Notes under the pieces: model-generated
Told to the model about the DNA's origin: nothing
Database searches by the model: none
The model's input: only the letters and a program-made list of their open reading frames with translations
Assembly: GCF_029960665.1 (NCBI RefSeq)
Contig: NZ_JASBRB010000010.1
Span: 1 to 64,000 of the forward strand
DNA: 64,000 nucleotides
Reading direction: 5' to 3'
DNA from: Pseudarthrobacter sp. AL07
GTDB taxonomy: Bacteria; Actinomycetota; Actinomycetes; Actinomycetales; Micrococcaceae
Shown here: positions 53,931-63,559 of the stretch, piece by piece
Numbering within the stretch: the stretch's first letter is position 1
Layout: the number at the start of each line of letters is the position of its first letter
Translations under genes and position numbers: made by a program

Positions 53931-55154
53931 GTGGGACCTGAGCGGAACAACCAGTACACCGAAGCGGGTCTTCGTGAGCTCCGGCGCAACTGCATCATGC
54001 ACGTGGATATGGACGCATTCTTCGTCGCAGTGGAGCTTCGCACCCGGCCGGAACTCCGCGGCAAACCCGTGATCGTTGGCTTCCCTGCGGACCGCTCGGT
54101 AGTACTCTCGGCGTCGTATGAAGCCCGGGCCTTCGGAGTGAAGTCCGCCATGCCCATGGTGGTCGCAGCCAGGATGTGCCCCAAAGCCGTCATCATTGAA
54201 CCGCGCCACAAGCTGTACTACGACGTTTCCGCCCGGCTGATGGAAATCTTCGCGTCCATCACCGATCTGGTGGAGCCGCTGAGCGTCGACGAAGCTTTCC
54301 TGGACGTCGGTGGCGCCATCCGGCGGTTGGGGCCCCCGCGCGAAATAGGTGAACTGATCCGGCGCCGGGTGGCTGCCGAACTGGGCATTACAGCCTCCGT
54401 GGGCATCGCAGCCAGTAAGTTCGTAGCCAAGATTGCTTCCACGCGTTGCAAGCCTGACGGGCTGTTGCAGATCGGACCCGACGAGACGGTGCCCTACCTC
54501 CACAGCCTGCCCGTCGGGGCGCTGTGGGGCATCGGCGCCAAGACCGCGGACGTCCTTGCCCGGATGGGCATCAGGACGGTGGCGGACGTGGCTGCCACTC
54601 CGGTGTCCGCACTGAAGAAAATGCTCGGGGCCACCGGTGAACACGTCTACCGCCTGTCGTGGGGGATCGATCCGCGGCCCGTAACCCCCGTGCGGCCTGA
54701 GAAGAGCATCGGCGCTGAAGAGACCTTCGCCGTGGATACCGGCGACAACGCACTGATCGCACGGGAGCTGCTGCGGCTTTCCCACAGGACGGCAGGACGG
54801 CTGCGGAGTTCGGGGATGGTGGCACGGACGGTGGCGTTGAAACTCCGGTATGCCGATTTTTCCACAATCACCAGGAGCCGCACTGTCCACGCACCTGTAG
54901 ACAGCGCCCAACTGATTTATGCCGTGGCAATTCAACTCCTGGAATCGTTGGGGAGTCGGCCCATGACCGTGCGCCTTGTTGGCATCCGGGCCGAGCAGTT
55001 GGAAGACGCCGCCCACACGTCCCTCCAGCTGAGCTTTGACCGCCGGGATGATAACTGGCGGGCAGCAGAACAGGCACTGGACGAGGTCAGCCGGAAGTTC
55101 GGAAACAAATCGATTCTCCCCGCCAGCCTGCTGGATTCCGGAAACGCGTCTTAG
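53931..55154 (+). CDS. dinB: DNA polymerase IV (Y-family)
   Basis: 407 aa. Catalytic acids are in CIMHVDMDAFFVAVE near residue 25 and PLSVDEAFLDVGGA near 118. The HhH region is LPVGALWGIGAKTADVLARM near 190, and a little-finger domain follows. It lacks an evident C-terminal beta-clamp QL(S/D)LF box, ending PASLLDSGNAS. GTG start without Shine-Dalgarno. Error-prone translesion synthesis. Confidence 0.93.
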   Translation: MGPERNNQYTEAGLRELRRNCIMHVDMDAFFVAVELRTRPELRGKPVIVGFPADRSVVLSASYEARAFGVKSAMPMVVAARMCPKAVIIEPRHKLYYDVSARLMEIFASITDLVEPLSVDEAFLDVGGAIRRLGPPREIGELIRRRVAAELGITASVGIAASKFVAKIASTRCKPDGLLQIGPDETVPYLHSLPVGALWGIGAKTADVLARMGIRTVADVAATPVSALKKMLGATGEHVYRLSWGIDPRPVTPVRPEKSIGAEETFAVDTGDNALIARELLRLSHRTAGRLRSSGMVARTVALKLRYADFSTITRSRTVHAPVDSAQLIYAVAIQLLESLGSRPMTVRLVGIRAEQLEDAAHTSLQLSFDRRDDNWRAAEQALDEVSRKFGNKSILPASLLDSGNAS

Positions 55155-55418
55155 CCGAACGCCGGCACGTTGCGTGTTTGGTTCAGGGAGGTGATGGCCG
55201 TCTTTCAGAACGGCCCCCGACAAACTATCCTTATATATACATAGTTCTCAGTTATTGCCGGACTTCCTGGACATGCTGCAGTTCCGAAGCCCCGCATGCC
55301 GGTGTTCGCTTTCCGCCATCGTCGGCGGGGCGGGAACCTCCCGGCCATGCCGGTCGTTATCGAAGCAGTAGTACGGGATGGGACCAGCCCGTACGTTGGC
55401 CTACTTAAGGAGGTCGTG

Positions 55419-55793
55419 ATGCCGCTCTCGGAGCACGAACAGAAGCTGCTGGAGCAGCTGGAGAAGCAGCTGCACGAAGACGATCCGAAATTCGCCAATT
55501 CCATGGGTTCGGATCCCGGGCGAACGTGGTCCACCCGCCACATCGTGATTGGTGTGCTCTGCACACTTGCGGGCATCGCCCTGCTCCTGGTCGGCGTCAC
55601 AGTCCAGAACATCTTTGTCGGTGTCCTGGGCTTCGTAGTTATGGGCGGCGGTGTGTACTTCGCCACAATGCGCAGCGCTGCCGGCGGCCAGCAGCGCTCC
55701 GCCCCTGGTACAGGTAAGTCCGGAAAACCAAGAAGTTCATTTATGTCCAGCCTGGAAGAGCGCTGGGACGAGCGCCGCCGCGACGAATCCTAA
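55419..55793 (+). CDS. DUF3040 membrane protein
   Basis: 124 aa. MPLSEHEQKLLEQLEKQLHE is the hallmark of DUF3040, a short actinobacterial family; two transmembrane helices follow (about 46-66 and 70-92), then a basic tail ending in a charged helix. AAGGAGG 5 nt before ATG 55419 fixes the start. In many relatives it sits just upstream of mraZ, as here, but its role is unknown. Confidence 0.88.
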   Translation: MPLSEHEQKLLEQLEKQLHEDDPKFANSMGSDPGRTWSTRHIVIGVLCTLAGIALLLVGVTVQNIFVGVLGFVVMGGGVYFATMRSAAGGQQRSAPGTGKSGKPRSSFMSSLEERWDERRRDES

Positions 55794-55874
55794 GGCAGCG
55801 CCTGTAAGTCGGGTGCCGTGGCCGTAGGTTCAGGCCTGCCCTCCATTTCGCTCCCCACGGTCAGGATGACCGCA

Positions 55875-55908
55875 GCAGAAGACCCGCCACGGCGGGTCTT
55901 CTGCGTTT
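55875..55908 (+). terminator. Terminator after the DUF3040 gene
   Basis: 14-bp perfect stem (55875-55888 with 55891-55904), very small loop, followed by GTTT. Isolates the mra cluster from upstream transcription. Confidence 0.8.
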
Positions 55909-56149
55909 AACCGCAGCAGGTAGTAGCCCGGTGCCCTTTTGCGCTCAAATCGACCCCTGCTGCGGGTCTGGATGGATGGCCGGACGCCCGCTGATGCGCC
56001 GGCGGGGCCCGTTTTGAGCCTGACGGTGGCAGGGCGCCGCCGTGGGGCACTTATGATTCCAGCCGAAACGGCGACGGACCCTCCACTTCCATCTCCCACG
56101 CCATTTGGGGGACAGTGGCCTGAAAGGGGGAATATTGGCCGGATTCGCG
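55909..56149. other. Upstream region of the mra cluster; no gene seen
   Basis: No credible ORF. An inverted repeat CCGCAGCAGG (55911-55920)/CCTGCTGCGG (55956-55965) lies near its start. The right half is GGG/CCC-rich and leads into the mraZ promoter. Confidence 0.5.
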
Positions 56150-56181
56150 TTGACTGTGGTGGAAAGTGGAGTAATGTGGAG
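56150..56181 (+). promoter_or_regulatory. mraZ promoter with three MraZ boxes
   Basis: TTGACT (56150-56155) and TAATGT (56172-56177) with a 16-bp spacer form a good promoter. Within and across it, GTGGTG (56156), GTGGAG (56166) and GTGGAG (56176) repeat with an exact 10-bp period. MraZ rings are known to bind short G-rich direct repeats spaced about one helical turn, so this is very probably the autoregulatory operator. Confidence 0.75.
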
Positions 56182-56247
56182 GACATAAGAGGGTAGTTGC
56201 AACACAGGGGATATTGCAGTTCCTGACGGCAGACAGGCGGTGGGCCA

Positions 56248-56676
56248 GTGTTTCTGGGCACACACTCGCCACGTCTGGACGAAAAGGGCCGAATTATCCT
56301 CCCCGCGAAGTTCCGTGAGGAGCTTGCCAGCGGACTTGTTCTCACCAGGGGACAGGAACGTTGCATTTACGTCTTCAGTGAGCAGGAATTTGCACGGGTC
56401 CACGAGCAAATGCGGGAGGCGCCCATTTCCTCCAAGCAGGCCAGGGACTACATCCGCGTCTTTCTCTCTGGAGCCTCTGACGAGGTACCTGACAAGCAGG
56501 GGCGCATAACCATTCCGGCCGCGCTCCGGGAGTACGCAGGCCTCGGCAGGGAACTGGCCGTCATCGGTGCAGGAACCCGGGCCGAGATCTGGGATGCCCA
56601 GGCCTGGAACGAGTACCTCGCGGAGAAGGAAACCGCCTTCTCCGAAACCGACGACGCCATTCCGGGAATCCTGTGA
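56248..56676 (+). CDS. mraZ: Transcriptional regulator MraZ
   Basis: 142 aa. Two SpoVT-AbrB-type half domains: [20 protein letters not shown] at the N-terminus and [20 protein letters not shown] near 80, each with the conserved D-x-K/Q-G-R-I DNA-contacting turn. Forms a ring that represses the mra/dcw operon. GTG start. First gene of the cell-wall cluster; its operator lies about 65-100 bp upstream. Confidence 0.95.
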   Translation: MFLGTHSPRLDEKGRIILPAKFREELASGLVLTRGQERCIYVFSEQEFARVHEQMREAPISSKQARDYIRVFLSGASDEVPDKQGRITIPAALREYAGLGRELAVIGAGTRAEIWDAQAWNEYLAEKETAFSETDDAIPGIL

Positions 56677-56846
56677 TCCCCTGAACGGCCCGGCGGAACC
56701 GCTTCTTGAACGAGATCTCCAGCCGCCCATCAGAGAGTCAACCTGGCCTCACTTCCCCGGAGCCAGGCCGGCAGGATGATAGGCGCGGATGGGGATCTGG
56801 CTCAAGAAGCAGCACACCAACACTCACGGCAAGAAAGGACGAAGGC

Positions 56847-57839
56847 ATGACCGATGACCCGAAGCCAACGTCCGAACGCCATGTGCCGGTCCTCAAGGAC
56901 CGGTGCATTAATTTGTTGGCGCCCGGCTTCGAAGCTGGCCGCCGCCGAGGTGAAACCCCGATCGCCATTGATGCGACCCTTGGCATGGGCGGCCACGCCG
57001 AAGCCATGCTGGAGCGTTTCCCTGATCTGCACCTGATCGGCATCGATCGTGACGAGGAAGCCCTGGTGCTGGCAGGAGAGCGGCTGGGGCGCTTTGCTTC
57101 CCGGACGGATCTGGTCCACGCCGTCTACGACGAAATCGACGACGTCCTCGAAGACCTGGGTGTCGCCCAGGTCCACGGCATCCTGATGGACCTGGGTGTG
57201 TCGTCGCTGCAGCTGGACGAGCGCGAGCGTGGCTTCGCCTACTCCTTTGACGCTCCCCTGGACATGCGGATGGACACCAGCCGCGGGCAGACCGCAGCGG
57301 ATGTGGTGAATAACTACAGCGAAGAGGATCTCGTCAGGATCATCCGGAAGTGGGGCGAGGAGAAGTTCGCTGGCCGGATCGCCAACAGGATTGTCGCGGC
57401 GAGGACTGCCAAGCCTTTCGCCACCACGGGGGAACTGGTGGAACAGATCCGCTCCGTGGTTCCGGCCGCAGCCGCCAAATCGGGCGGCCATCCCGCCAAA
57501 CGGACATTCCAGGCACTGCGCATCGAAGTCAATGAGGAACTGGACGTGCTGGAGCGCGCCGTTCCGGCAGCCGTGGAAGCAACGGCACTGGGCGGACGCA
57601 TCGTGGTCATGTCCTACCACTCCCTCGAAGACAAGATCGTCAAGTCATTTTTCCAGGCCGGGTCCAAGTCCTCCGCGCCGCTCGGATTTCCGGTGGAACT
57701 TGAGGAACACAAGGCCTTCCTCAAAACCCTGACCAAGGGCACCGAGGTGCCCACCGCCGTCGAGATTGCAGAAAATCCACGCGCGGCCTCCGCCAGGTTG
57801 CGGGCCGTGGAACGTATCAGAGCCAGGAGCGAAGCATGA
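56847..57839 (+). CDS. rsmH: 16S rRNA (cytosine1402-N4)-methyltransferase
   Basis: 330 aa, formerly MraW. SAM-binding [20 protein letters not shown] near residue 32, [20 protein letters not shown] near 113, and the C-terminal [17 protein letters not shown] near 250. ATG 56847 is chosen because AAAGGACGAAGGC precedes it; the frame is open to 56706 without support. A 170-bp gap after mraZ separates the two. Confidence 0.95.
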   Translation: MTDDPKPTSERHVPVLKDRCINLLAPGFEAGRRRGETPIAIDATLGMGGHAEAMLERFPDLHLIGIDRDEEALVLAGERLGRFASRTDLVHAVYDEIDDVLEDLGVAQVHGILMDLGVSSLQLDERERGFAYSFDAPLDMRMDTSRGQTAADVVNNYSEEDLVRIIRKWGEEKFAGRIANRIVAARTAKPFATTGELVEQIRSVVPAAAAKSGGHPAKRTFQALRIEVNEELDVLERAVPAAVEATALGGRIVVMSYHSLEDKIVKSFFQAGSKSSAPLGFPVELEEHKAFLKTLTKGTEVPTAVEIAENPRAASARLRAVERIRARSEA

Positions 57840-58489
57840 GCACTGCCGCCGTCAAGAACTTTCCGGTCGTCTCCGGCAGCAGCGCCCCGGCGATCAGGTC
57901 GCTTCCGTCCGGCGCTGGCCGCCGGGAACGCACACCTCTGTCTGTGGTCCGTTCCGCCCCCAAGAAGCGCCGGGCGCCGTTTGTCGTCATGTGTTTCGCC
58001 TTGCTCGCCGTTGCGCTCGTCACCGTGCTGGTCCTGAACATCTCAGTCTCTACCTCCCAGTACCAGCTGGTGGAACTGAGGGGTAAGCAGAGCACGCTGA
58101 CCAAGCAGAACCAGGACCTGACACAGCAGGTCCAAAACTTCGAGGCTCCCCAGAACCTGGCAGCCAAGGCCTCAGACCTGGGAATGGTCGCTTCGACGGT
58201 TAAAGGCCAGATCGATCTCTCCACCCTTGCCGTTACGGGCAAGGCAACTCCAGCTGTGAAGGGCGGCGCGGCTGGAGCGGTCATCCCTGCCCCGGCCGTC
58301 GAGGGAATGCTCATTGTGGTTCCCCCGGCAACGTCCGGGGAGCCGCTGGCGAACCGTAAACCGGCTACCGAAGAATTGGCACCTGCCGCGGCAGCCCCGC
58401 CGGTTGAAGCACCCGCTCCGCCGGCACCTGCCGTGGAGCTACACGGCGGTTCGGTACCGGCACCCGAACAGAAGGTGCCCGGGCTGTAA
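57836..58489 (+). CDS. FtsL-like single-pass membrane protein
   Basis: 217 aa. About 40 basic N-terminal residues, one transmembrane helix ([20 protein letters not shown], about 47-68), a coiled-coil segment ([21 protein letters not shown]) ending in a DivIC/FtsL-like [13 protein letters not shown], then an Ala/Pro-rich tail of about 90 residues. Position between rsmH and ftsI, with a 4-bp overlap with rsmH, fits the FtsL slot, but sequence similarity is weak as usual for FtsL. Confidence 0.82.
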   Translation: MSTAAVKNFPVVSGSSAPAIRSLPSGAGRRERTPLSVVRSAPKKRRAPFVVMCFALLAVALVTVLVLNISVSTSQYQLVELRGKQSTLTKQNQDLTQQVQNFEAPQNLAAKASDLGMVASTVKGQIDLSTLAVTGKATPAVKGGAAGAVIPAPAVEGMLIVVPPATSGEPLANRKPATEELAPAAAAPPVEAPAPPAPAVELHGGSVPAPEQKVPGL

Positions 58490-58535
58490 CCGGTAGCCGC
58501 TGAAGGACAGCCAGTCAGGCATTAAACAGGCAATA

Positions 58536-60356
58536 ATGGCGAGCAGCAAGGGAATCACGGTGGCGCAGAGGACCGGCAAGGCAAAAAGCGGTATGGCCCC
58601 TAACGCCACAAAACGGCTGCGCCTCGGCCTCGGCATTATGCTGACGCTGCTGTTGGTGGTGGGCGGCAAGCTCTTCTTCGTCCAGGGGCTCGACGTCGGC
58701 GGGATGGCTGCCGCTGCGCTCGATTACCGGATGCGCGCGACTGCGCTCCCTGCCGAACGCGGCAGCATCCTGGACGCAGCCGGGACGGTCCTGGCAAACA
58801 GCGTGATCCGCTACAACATTGTGGTGGACCAGACCACCAACACAAAGACCGATAAGTTCTGGCGCCTGGAGGAAGGCGCCGACAAGCTGGTTGAAGTCAG
58901 CCGGGAGCAGGGCATCAGCGAACTCGCGGCTGTCCTGGGCATGGACACTGAAGACCTCAAGAACGCCCTGACAGGTGAATCGAAATACCACATCGTTGCC
59001 AAGGACCTGAAACCGGACGTTGAGCTCAGGGTCTCGGATCTTAGTATTCCCGGCATTGTCACCGAGGGCGTCAGCAAACGCGTATACCCCAACGGTTCCG
59101 TGGCCGGTGGCATCATCGGCTTCCTCCAGGACGGAAGTACCGGCCAGGCGGGGATCGAACAGACCCAGGATGGGCTGCTGCGGGGCAAGGACGGCAAGCG
59201 GCTTTTCGAGATCGGCGCGGACGGTCTTCGGATTCCCGTCGGCGTCGATGAGCTGACACCCCCGGAAGACGGCAAGGACGTCAAGCTCACCCTCAATTCC
59301 GATCTCCAGTATTTCGCCCAGCAGGCCATCCAGAGCCAGTCGGACAAGCTCGGTGCCGAGTGGGGTGTCATCATCGTGATGGATGCCAAGACCGGCAACC
59401 TGATCGCGATGGCCGATACCAATGCGCCGGACCCGAACGATCCAGGCCGGGTGGCCGCCAAGGACCGCGGTGTGCGCTCCGTGACTGCTGCGTATGAGCC
59501 CGGATCGGTCCAGAAGATGATCACCGCGGCCGCCCTGATTGAGGAAGGAAAATCCAGCCCGCTGGACACCTTCACGCTCGGCCCGTCGTACACGGTGGAC
59601 GGCCAGACGTTCACGGACTCCTTTACCCATGGCACAGAAGAGCGCACGCTCGCCGGCATCCTGGGCTGGTCCATGAACACCGGCACCGTGGCGGCCGGCT
59701 CCCGGCTCACCAAGGACCAAAGGCACGACTGGCTGAAGAAATTCGGTATCGGCGAAGCGCCGGACATCGGGCTGCCCGCCACCGCGGCCGGCATTCTTAC
59801 CCCGGCCGACCAATGGGACGGCCGCCAGGAGTACACAGTGCTTTTCGGCCAGGGCGTGGCGCAGTCGACGCTGCAGACGGTCCGGGCTTTCCAGACGATC
59901 GCCAACAATGGTGTGATGCTCCAGCCGCGCCTGATTGATGCGTATGTGTCCCCGGACGGAACAGAAGAGGCGGTTGCCCCGCAGCCTTCCCGCCAGGTGG
60001 TGTCTGACGGCACGGCGCAACAGGTCCAGGACATCCTGGAAAGCGCGGTGACCGAAGGTCAGATCAAGGACGCCGCGATCGACGGGTACCGGGTGGGGGC
60101 AAAGACCGGAACCTCTGAATCTCCCTGCGACGACGGGAAGTCAGGGTTCTGCGGCTACACCGCTTCCATCGTGGGGATGGCACCGATGGACGACCCGCGG
60201 TTTATTGTTGAGGTGGTACTGCAGCGTCCGAAGGGCAGCATCTACGGCATCACGCAGGGGCCGGTGTTCCGTTCGGTCATGAGCCAGGCCCTGCGCACCT
60301 ACAACGTCCAGCCGTCCACGGGTGAACCGGCCAGGTTGCCGCAGTACGCCAAGTAA
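58536..60356 (+). CDS. ftsI: Peptidoglycan transpeptidase FtsI (class B PBP)
   Basis: 606 aa. Membrane anchor LGLGIMLTLLLVVGGKLFFV (about 30-50), then the PBP dimerisation domain (LPAERGSILDAAGTVLANSV near 70). The transpeptidase domain has active-site Ser in EPGSVQKM (about 324), SMN near 385 and KTGTSES near 522. There is no PASTA domain, unlike some actinobacterial homologues. Septal cross-linking enzyme; follows the FtsL-like gene by 46 nt. Confidence 0.93.
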   Translation: MASSKGITVAQRTGKAKSGMAPNATKRLRLGLGIMLTLLLVVGGKLFFVQGLDVGGMAAAALDYRMRATALPAERGSILDAAGTVLANSVIRYNIVVDQTTNTKTDKFWRLEEGADKLVEVSREQGISELAAVLGMDTEDLKNALTGESKYHIVAKDLKPDVELRVSDLSIPGIVTEGVSKRVYPNGSVAGGIIGFLQDGSTGQAGIEQTQDGLLRGKDGKRLFEIGADGLRIPVGVDELTPPEDGKDVKLTLNSDLQYFAQQAIQSQSDKLGAEWGVIIVMDAKTGNLIAMADTNAPDPNDPGRVAAKDRGVRSVTAAYEPGSVQKMITAAALIEEGKSSPLDTFTLGPSYTVDGQTFTDSFTHGTEERTLAGILGWSMNTGTVAAGSRLTKDQRHDWLKKFGIGEAPDIGLPATAAGILTPADQWDGRQEYTVLFGQGVAQSTLQTVRAFQTIANNGVMLQPRLIDAYVSPDGTEEAVAPQPSRQVVSDGTAQQVQDILESAVTEGQIKDAAIDGYRVGAKTGTSESPCDDGKSGFCGYTASIVGMAPMDDPRFIVEVVLQRPKGSIYGITQGPVFRSVMSQALRTYNVQPSTGEPARLPQYAK

Positions 60357-60445
60357 CATCAAGCCAGGCAGCAGTTCCCCCAATGCCCGCAGTGGAAGCA
60401 GTTTCCCGCGGGCATGATCCACTAGCACCACCATCGGAGATTCCC

Positions 60446-62086
60446 TTGTCAGACCAGAACGCATCAGCCAACAACGCGGGGCAGGCAGGGGAGCCAGCCT
60501 CCGCGCGGTTCAGGCCTACGGCCGTTGCTGCGGTCCGCCTGGACGCGATCGGAGACGCGATCGGTGTGCAGGTCCCGGGTGCCTCCGCTGCCGTCAGCGT
60601 CATGGGAATTTCACTGAACTCGCGAACCGTGGAACCGGGAGACCTCTATGTGGCGCTGCCCGGTGCCGCCCGCCATGGCGCCGACTTCGTTTCGCAGGCG
60701 GTCGGCAGGGGAGCGGTGGCAGTCCTGACCGACGACGCCGGCGCCCGCCTTCTCGCGCTGTCAGGGGACACTGCCGTTCCCGTCCTCGTGGTGGACGGAC
60801 CGCGCAACGTGGTGGGGCCGCTGTCCGCCATGATCTACCAGAGCCAGCCAACAGCCGGGCGGACGCCGCGCTTGTACGGTGTGACGGGAACCAACGGCAA
60901 GACCACTACCACATACTTCATTAACGCCCTCCTCCGTGCGCTCGGGCAGCAGACCGGCCTGATCGGAACCATCGAAATCCTGGCCGGTGGAGAGCCGGTT
61001 CCCAGCCTCCTGACCACACCCGAGTCACCGGATCTTCACGGCTTGCTCGCCCTCATGCGGGAACGGGGGCTGGACGCCGCGTCCATGGAAGTTTCCTCCC
61101 ACGCCGTATCCTTCCAGCGGGTGGACGGTGTGCTCTTCGACGTTGCCGGTTTTACGAACCTGACGCAGGACCATCTGGACCTGCACGGCACCATGGAGGA
61201 CTACTTCGCCACGAAGGCGGAACTGTTCACCCGGGGCCGTGCCCGCAGGGCTGTGGTGACGGTCGACGACGAATGGGGCCGCAGGCTTGCCGCCACGGCA
61301 CCGATCCCGGTCACCACACTCTCGATGGCACCCGGCGCAGCTCCCACCGACTGGACGGTCACCGCCGCTGCCGCGCGGGGGTTGGGTACCGACTTCAGCC
61401 TCGCGGGACCCGAGGGCGTCACCCTGAATGTACACACGGGCCTGCCCGGCGCTTTCAACGTCGCGAACGCCGCGCTGGCCACGGTAATGGTCATCGCCAG
61501 CGGAATGGACGCCACCACGGTGCAGGCCGGCCTGGACCACCACGACCCCTTCACCGTGGCCGTTCCGGGACGCATGCAGCTCGTCTCCGAGGAACCGGCG
61601 GCTGTAGTGGACTTCGCCCACAACACTGATGCCCTGGCACGCGCACTGGAAGCAGTCAGGTCACCGCTTCCCGGCTCCCGGGTGATTGTGGTTTTCGGAG
61701 CCACAGGACAGCGCGACGAGGGCAAGCGACCGGCCATGGGCGCCGTCGCCGCGAAGATGGCCGACATCGTCATCGTCACGGATGACGACCCCCACGATGA
61801 GGACCCTGCGGCCATCAGGGCAGATGTGCTGGCGGGCGCACGGCCAGCCCGCGAACAGGAATCACCGGGGTGCGTCATCGAAGAGGTATATCCCCGCGAC
61901 GCTGCCATCCGACGGGCCGTTGAACTGGCAGGTCCAAGCGACACCATTCTGGTGGCAGGCCGGGGGCACGAGGTCTGGCAGGAAGTCAAGGGCGTCAACC
62001 TGGCGCTCGACGACCGGGTGGAACTGCGGAACGCCTTGACAGCCAGGGGATTCACCGTTCTTCGAGACGACCGGATAGAGTCCTAG
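60446..62086 (+). CDS. murE: UDP-N-acetylmuramoyl-tripeptide synthetase MurE
   Basis: 546 aa from TTG 60446, which has GGAG 6 nt upstream; ATG 60383 is an in-frame alternative with no ribosome site. ATP site GVTGTNGKTTTTYFINALLR near residue 150, TTPESPDLHGLLA near 210, and VVFGATGQRDEGKRPAMG near 415. The amino-acid-selecting motif, DNPR in diaminopimelate-adding enzymes, reads DDPH here (TDDDPHDEDPAAIRADV), consistent with L-lysine addition. Confidence 0.92.
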   Translation: MSDQNASANNAGQAGEPASARFRPTAVAAVRLDAIGDAIGVQVPGASAAVSVMGISLNSRTVEPGDLYVALPGAARHGADFVSQAVGRGAVAVLTDDAGARLLALSGDTAVPVLVVDGPRNVVGPLSAMIYQSQPTAGRTPRLYGVTGTNGKTTTTYFINALLRALGQQTGLIGTIEILAGGEPVPSLLTTPESPDLHGLLALMRERGLDAASMEVSSHAVSFQRVDGVLFDVAGFTNLTQDHLDLHGTMEDYFATKAELFTRGRARRAVVTVDDEWGRRLAATAPIPVTTLSMAPGAAPTDWTVTAAAARGLGTDFSLAGPEGVTLNVHTGLPGAFNVANAALATVMVIASGMDATTVQAGLDHHDPFTVAVPGRMQLVSEEPAAVVDFAHNTDALARALEAVRSPLPGSRVIVVFGATGQRDEGKRPAMGAVAAKMADIVIVTDDDPHDEDPAAIRADVLAGARPAREQESPGCVIEEVYPRDAAIRRAVELAGPSDTILVAGRGHEVWQEVKGVNLALDDRVELRNALTARGFTVLRDDRIES

Positions 62087-62092
62087 ACCGAG

Positions 62093-63559
62093 ATGATTGC
62101 ACTTACTGCGGCGGAAATCGCCGATATCACACACGGCCGCCTGGACGCCGATCCGGGGATTGCACCCCTGTCAGTGGTCACTGATTCGCGGGATGCTGCC
62201 CCCGGGTCCTTGTATGTGGCGAAACCCGGCGAGCACGCTGACGGCCACGACTTCGTTGCCGCGGCCGTCAGCCGCGGCGCGGTGCTGGTTCTGGCTGAGC
62301 GCCCCGTGACGGGGCCGGATGGCGTTAACTATCCGGCCGTGCTGGTCGATGATGTCGTGCTGGCCATGGGCGCACTGGCATCCGAAGCGGTACATCGGAT
62401 CCGGCTGGCCCGGTCTGCTGCAGGTGATGCCCTGACCGTCATTGGGATCACCGGTTCCGCCGGTAAAACCACCACTAAGGACCTCCTCGCCGGCATCCTC
62501 ACCGGGCAGGGCGCCACCGTTGCCCCGCAAGGGTCCTACAACGGCGAGGTGGGCGTGCCCCTGACGGTCTTCCGGGCCGACACCCAAACGCGGTATCTGG
62601 TGATCGAGATGGGCGCGACGGGCATCGGGCACATCCGCTACCTGGCCAACATGGTGAAGCCTGACATCGGCGTCGTCCTAGGCATCGGCACTGCCCATGC
62701 CGGAGAGTTCGGCGGCGTGGACAACATTGCCCGGGCCAAGGGCGAGCTGGTGGAGGCCCTCGCGGCCGGCGGCACGGCCGTCATCAACCTCGACGACGAC
62801 CGCGTCGCTGCCATGCGCAGCCGCACCGGCGCCAGCGTGCTGGGCTTCTCGGCCGAAGGGCGCCCTGACGCGACTGTTCGGGCCATGAATCCGGATACTA
62901 ACGCCCAGGGCAACCCGGAATTCGAGCTCGTCCTACCCGGCGGTGAAACAGGCGTGCACGTCAGCAGCCGCCTCATCGGCGCCCACCACACAGTCAACCT
63001 CCTCGCCGCAGCAGCTGCCGCGCACGCGGCCGGAGTTCCCGGCAAGGACATCGCCGCATCGCTGAGCACACAGTCAGCGGCAAGCCGTTGGCGGATGGAA
63101 CGCACGGAACGTGCTGACGGGGTGACCGTCATCAACGACGCCTACAACGCGAACCCGGAGTCCATGCGGGCGGCCCTGCGCACCCTGGCCGACCTGGGCC
63201 GCGGACGCCGCACCTGGGCGGTACTGGGCGCCATGCTGGAACTGGGACCTGATTCAATCCGTGAACACACCGTTGTGGGTACCCAGGTGGTCCGCCTGAA
63301 CATTTCCCGGCTGGTCGTCGTCGGCCGCGAAGCCCGCGCACTTTACGTTTCCGCCGTCCAGGAGGGTTCCTGGGGCGACGAATGCGTATTTGCCGAAACC
63401 GCCGAGGACGCCTACGCGCTTCTGAACGCTGAGCTTCAACCCGGTGACCTGGTGCTTTTCAAGTCGTCCAACAGCGTTGGACTGCGGCACCTTGGCGATC
63501 GGATAGCATTACCCCCACAATCCACCGAACCCACCGATGAAGGGAGCGAACTGCTGTGA
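62093..63559 (+). CDS. murF: UDP-MurNAc-pentapeptide synthetase MurF
   Basis: 488 aa. ATP site GITGSAGKTTTKDLLAGILT near residue 119, EMGATGIGHIRYLANMVKPD near 170, VINDAYNANPESMRAALRTL near 343 and the final FKSSNSVGLRHLGDRI. Adds D-Ala-D-Ala to the UDP-muramoyl tripeptide. Begins 6 nt after murE and overlaps mraY by 4 bp. Confidence 0.95.
   Translation: MIALTAAEIADITHGRLDADPGIAPLSVVTDSRDAAPGSLYVAKPGEHADGHDFVAAAVSRGAVLVLAERPVTGPDGVNYPAVLVDDVVLAMGALASEAVHRIRLARSAAGDALTVIGITGSAGKTTTKDLLAGILTGQGATVAPQGSYNGEVGVPLTVFRADTQTRYLVIEMGATGIGHIRYLANMVKPDIGVVLGIGTAHAGEFGGVDNIARAKGELVEALAAGGTAVINLDDDRVAAMRSRTGASVLGFSAEGRPDATVRAMNPDTNAQGNPEFELVLPGGETGVHVSSRLIGAHHTVNLLAAAAAAHAAGVPGKDIAASLSTQSAASRWRMERTERADGVTVINDAYNANPESMRAALRTLADLGRGRRTWAVLGAMLELGPDSIREHTVVGTQVVRLNISRLVVVGREARALYVSAVQEGSWGDECVFAETAEDAYALLNAELQPGDLVLFKSSNSVGLRHLGDRIALPPQSTEPTDEGSELL

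Noticed and set aside
53904..55223. 439-aa minus-strand ORF opposite dinB
   Set aside because: Histidine- and glycine-rich shadow translation without motifs; dinB has all catalytic residues.
58515..60020. 501-aa minus-strand ORF opposite ftsI
   Set aside because: Antisense shadow; ftsI transpeptidase motifs are intact on the plus strand.
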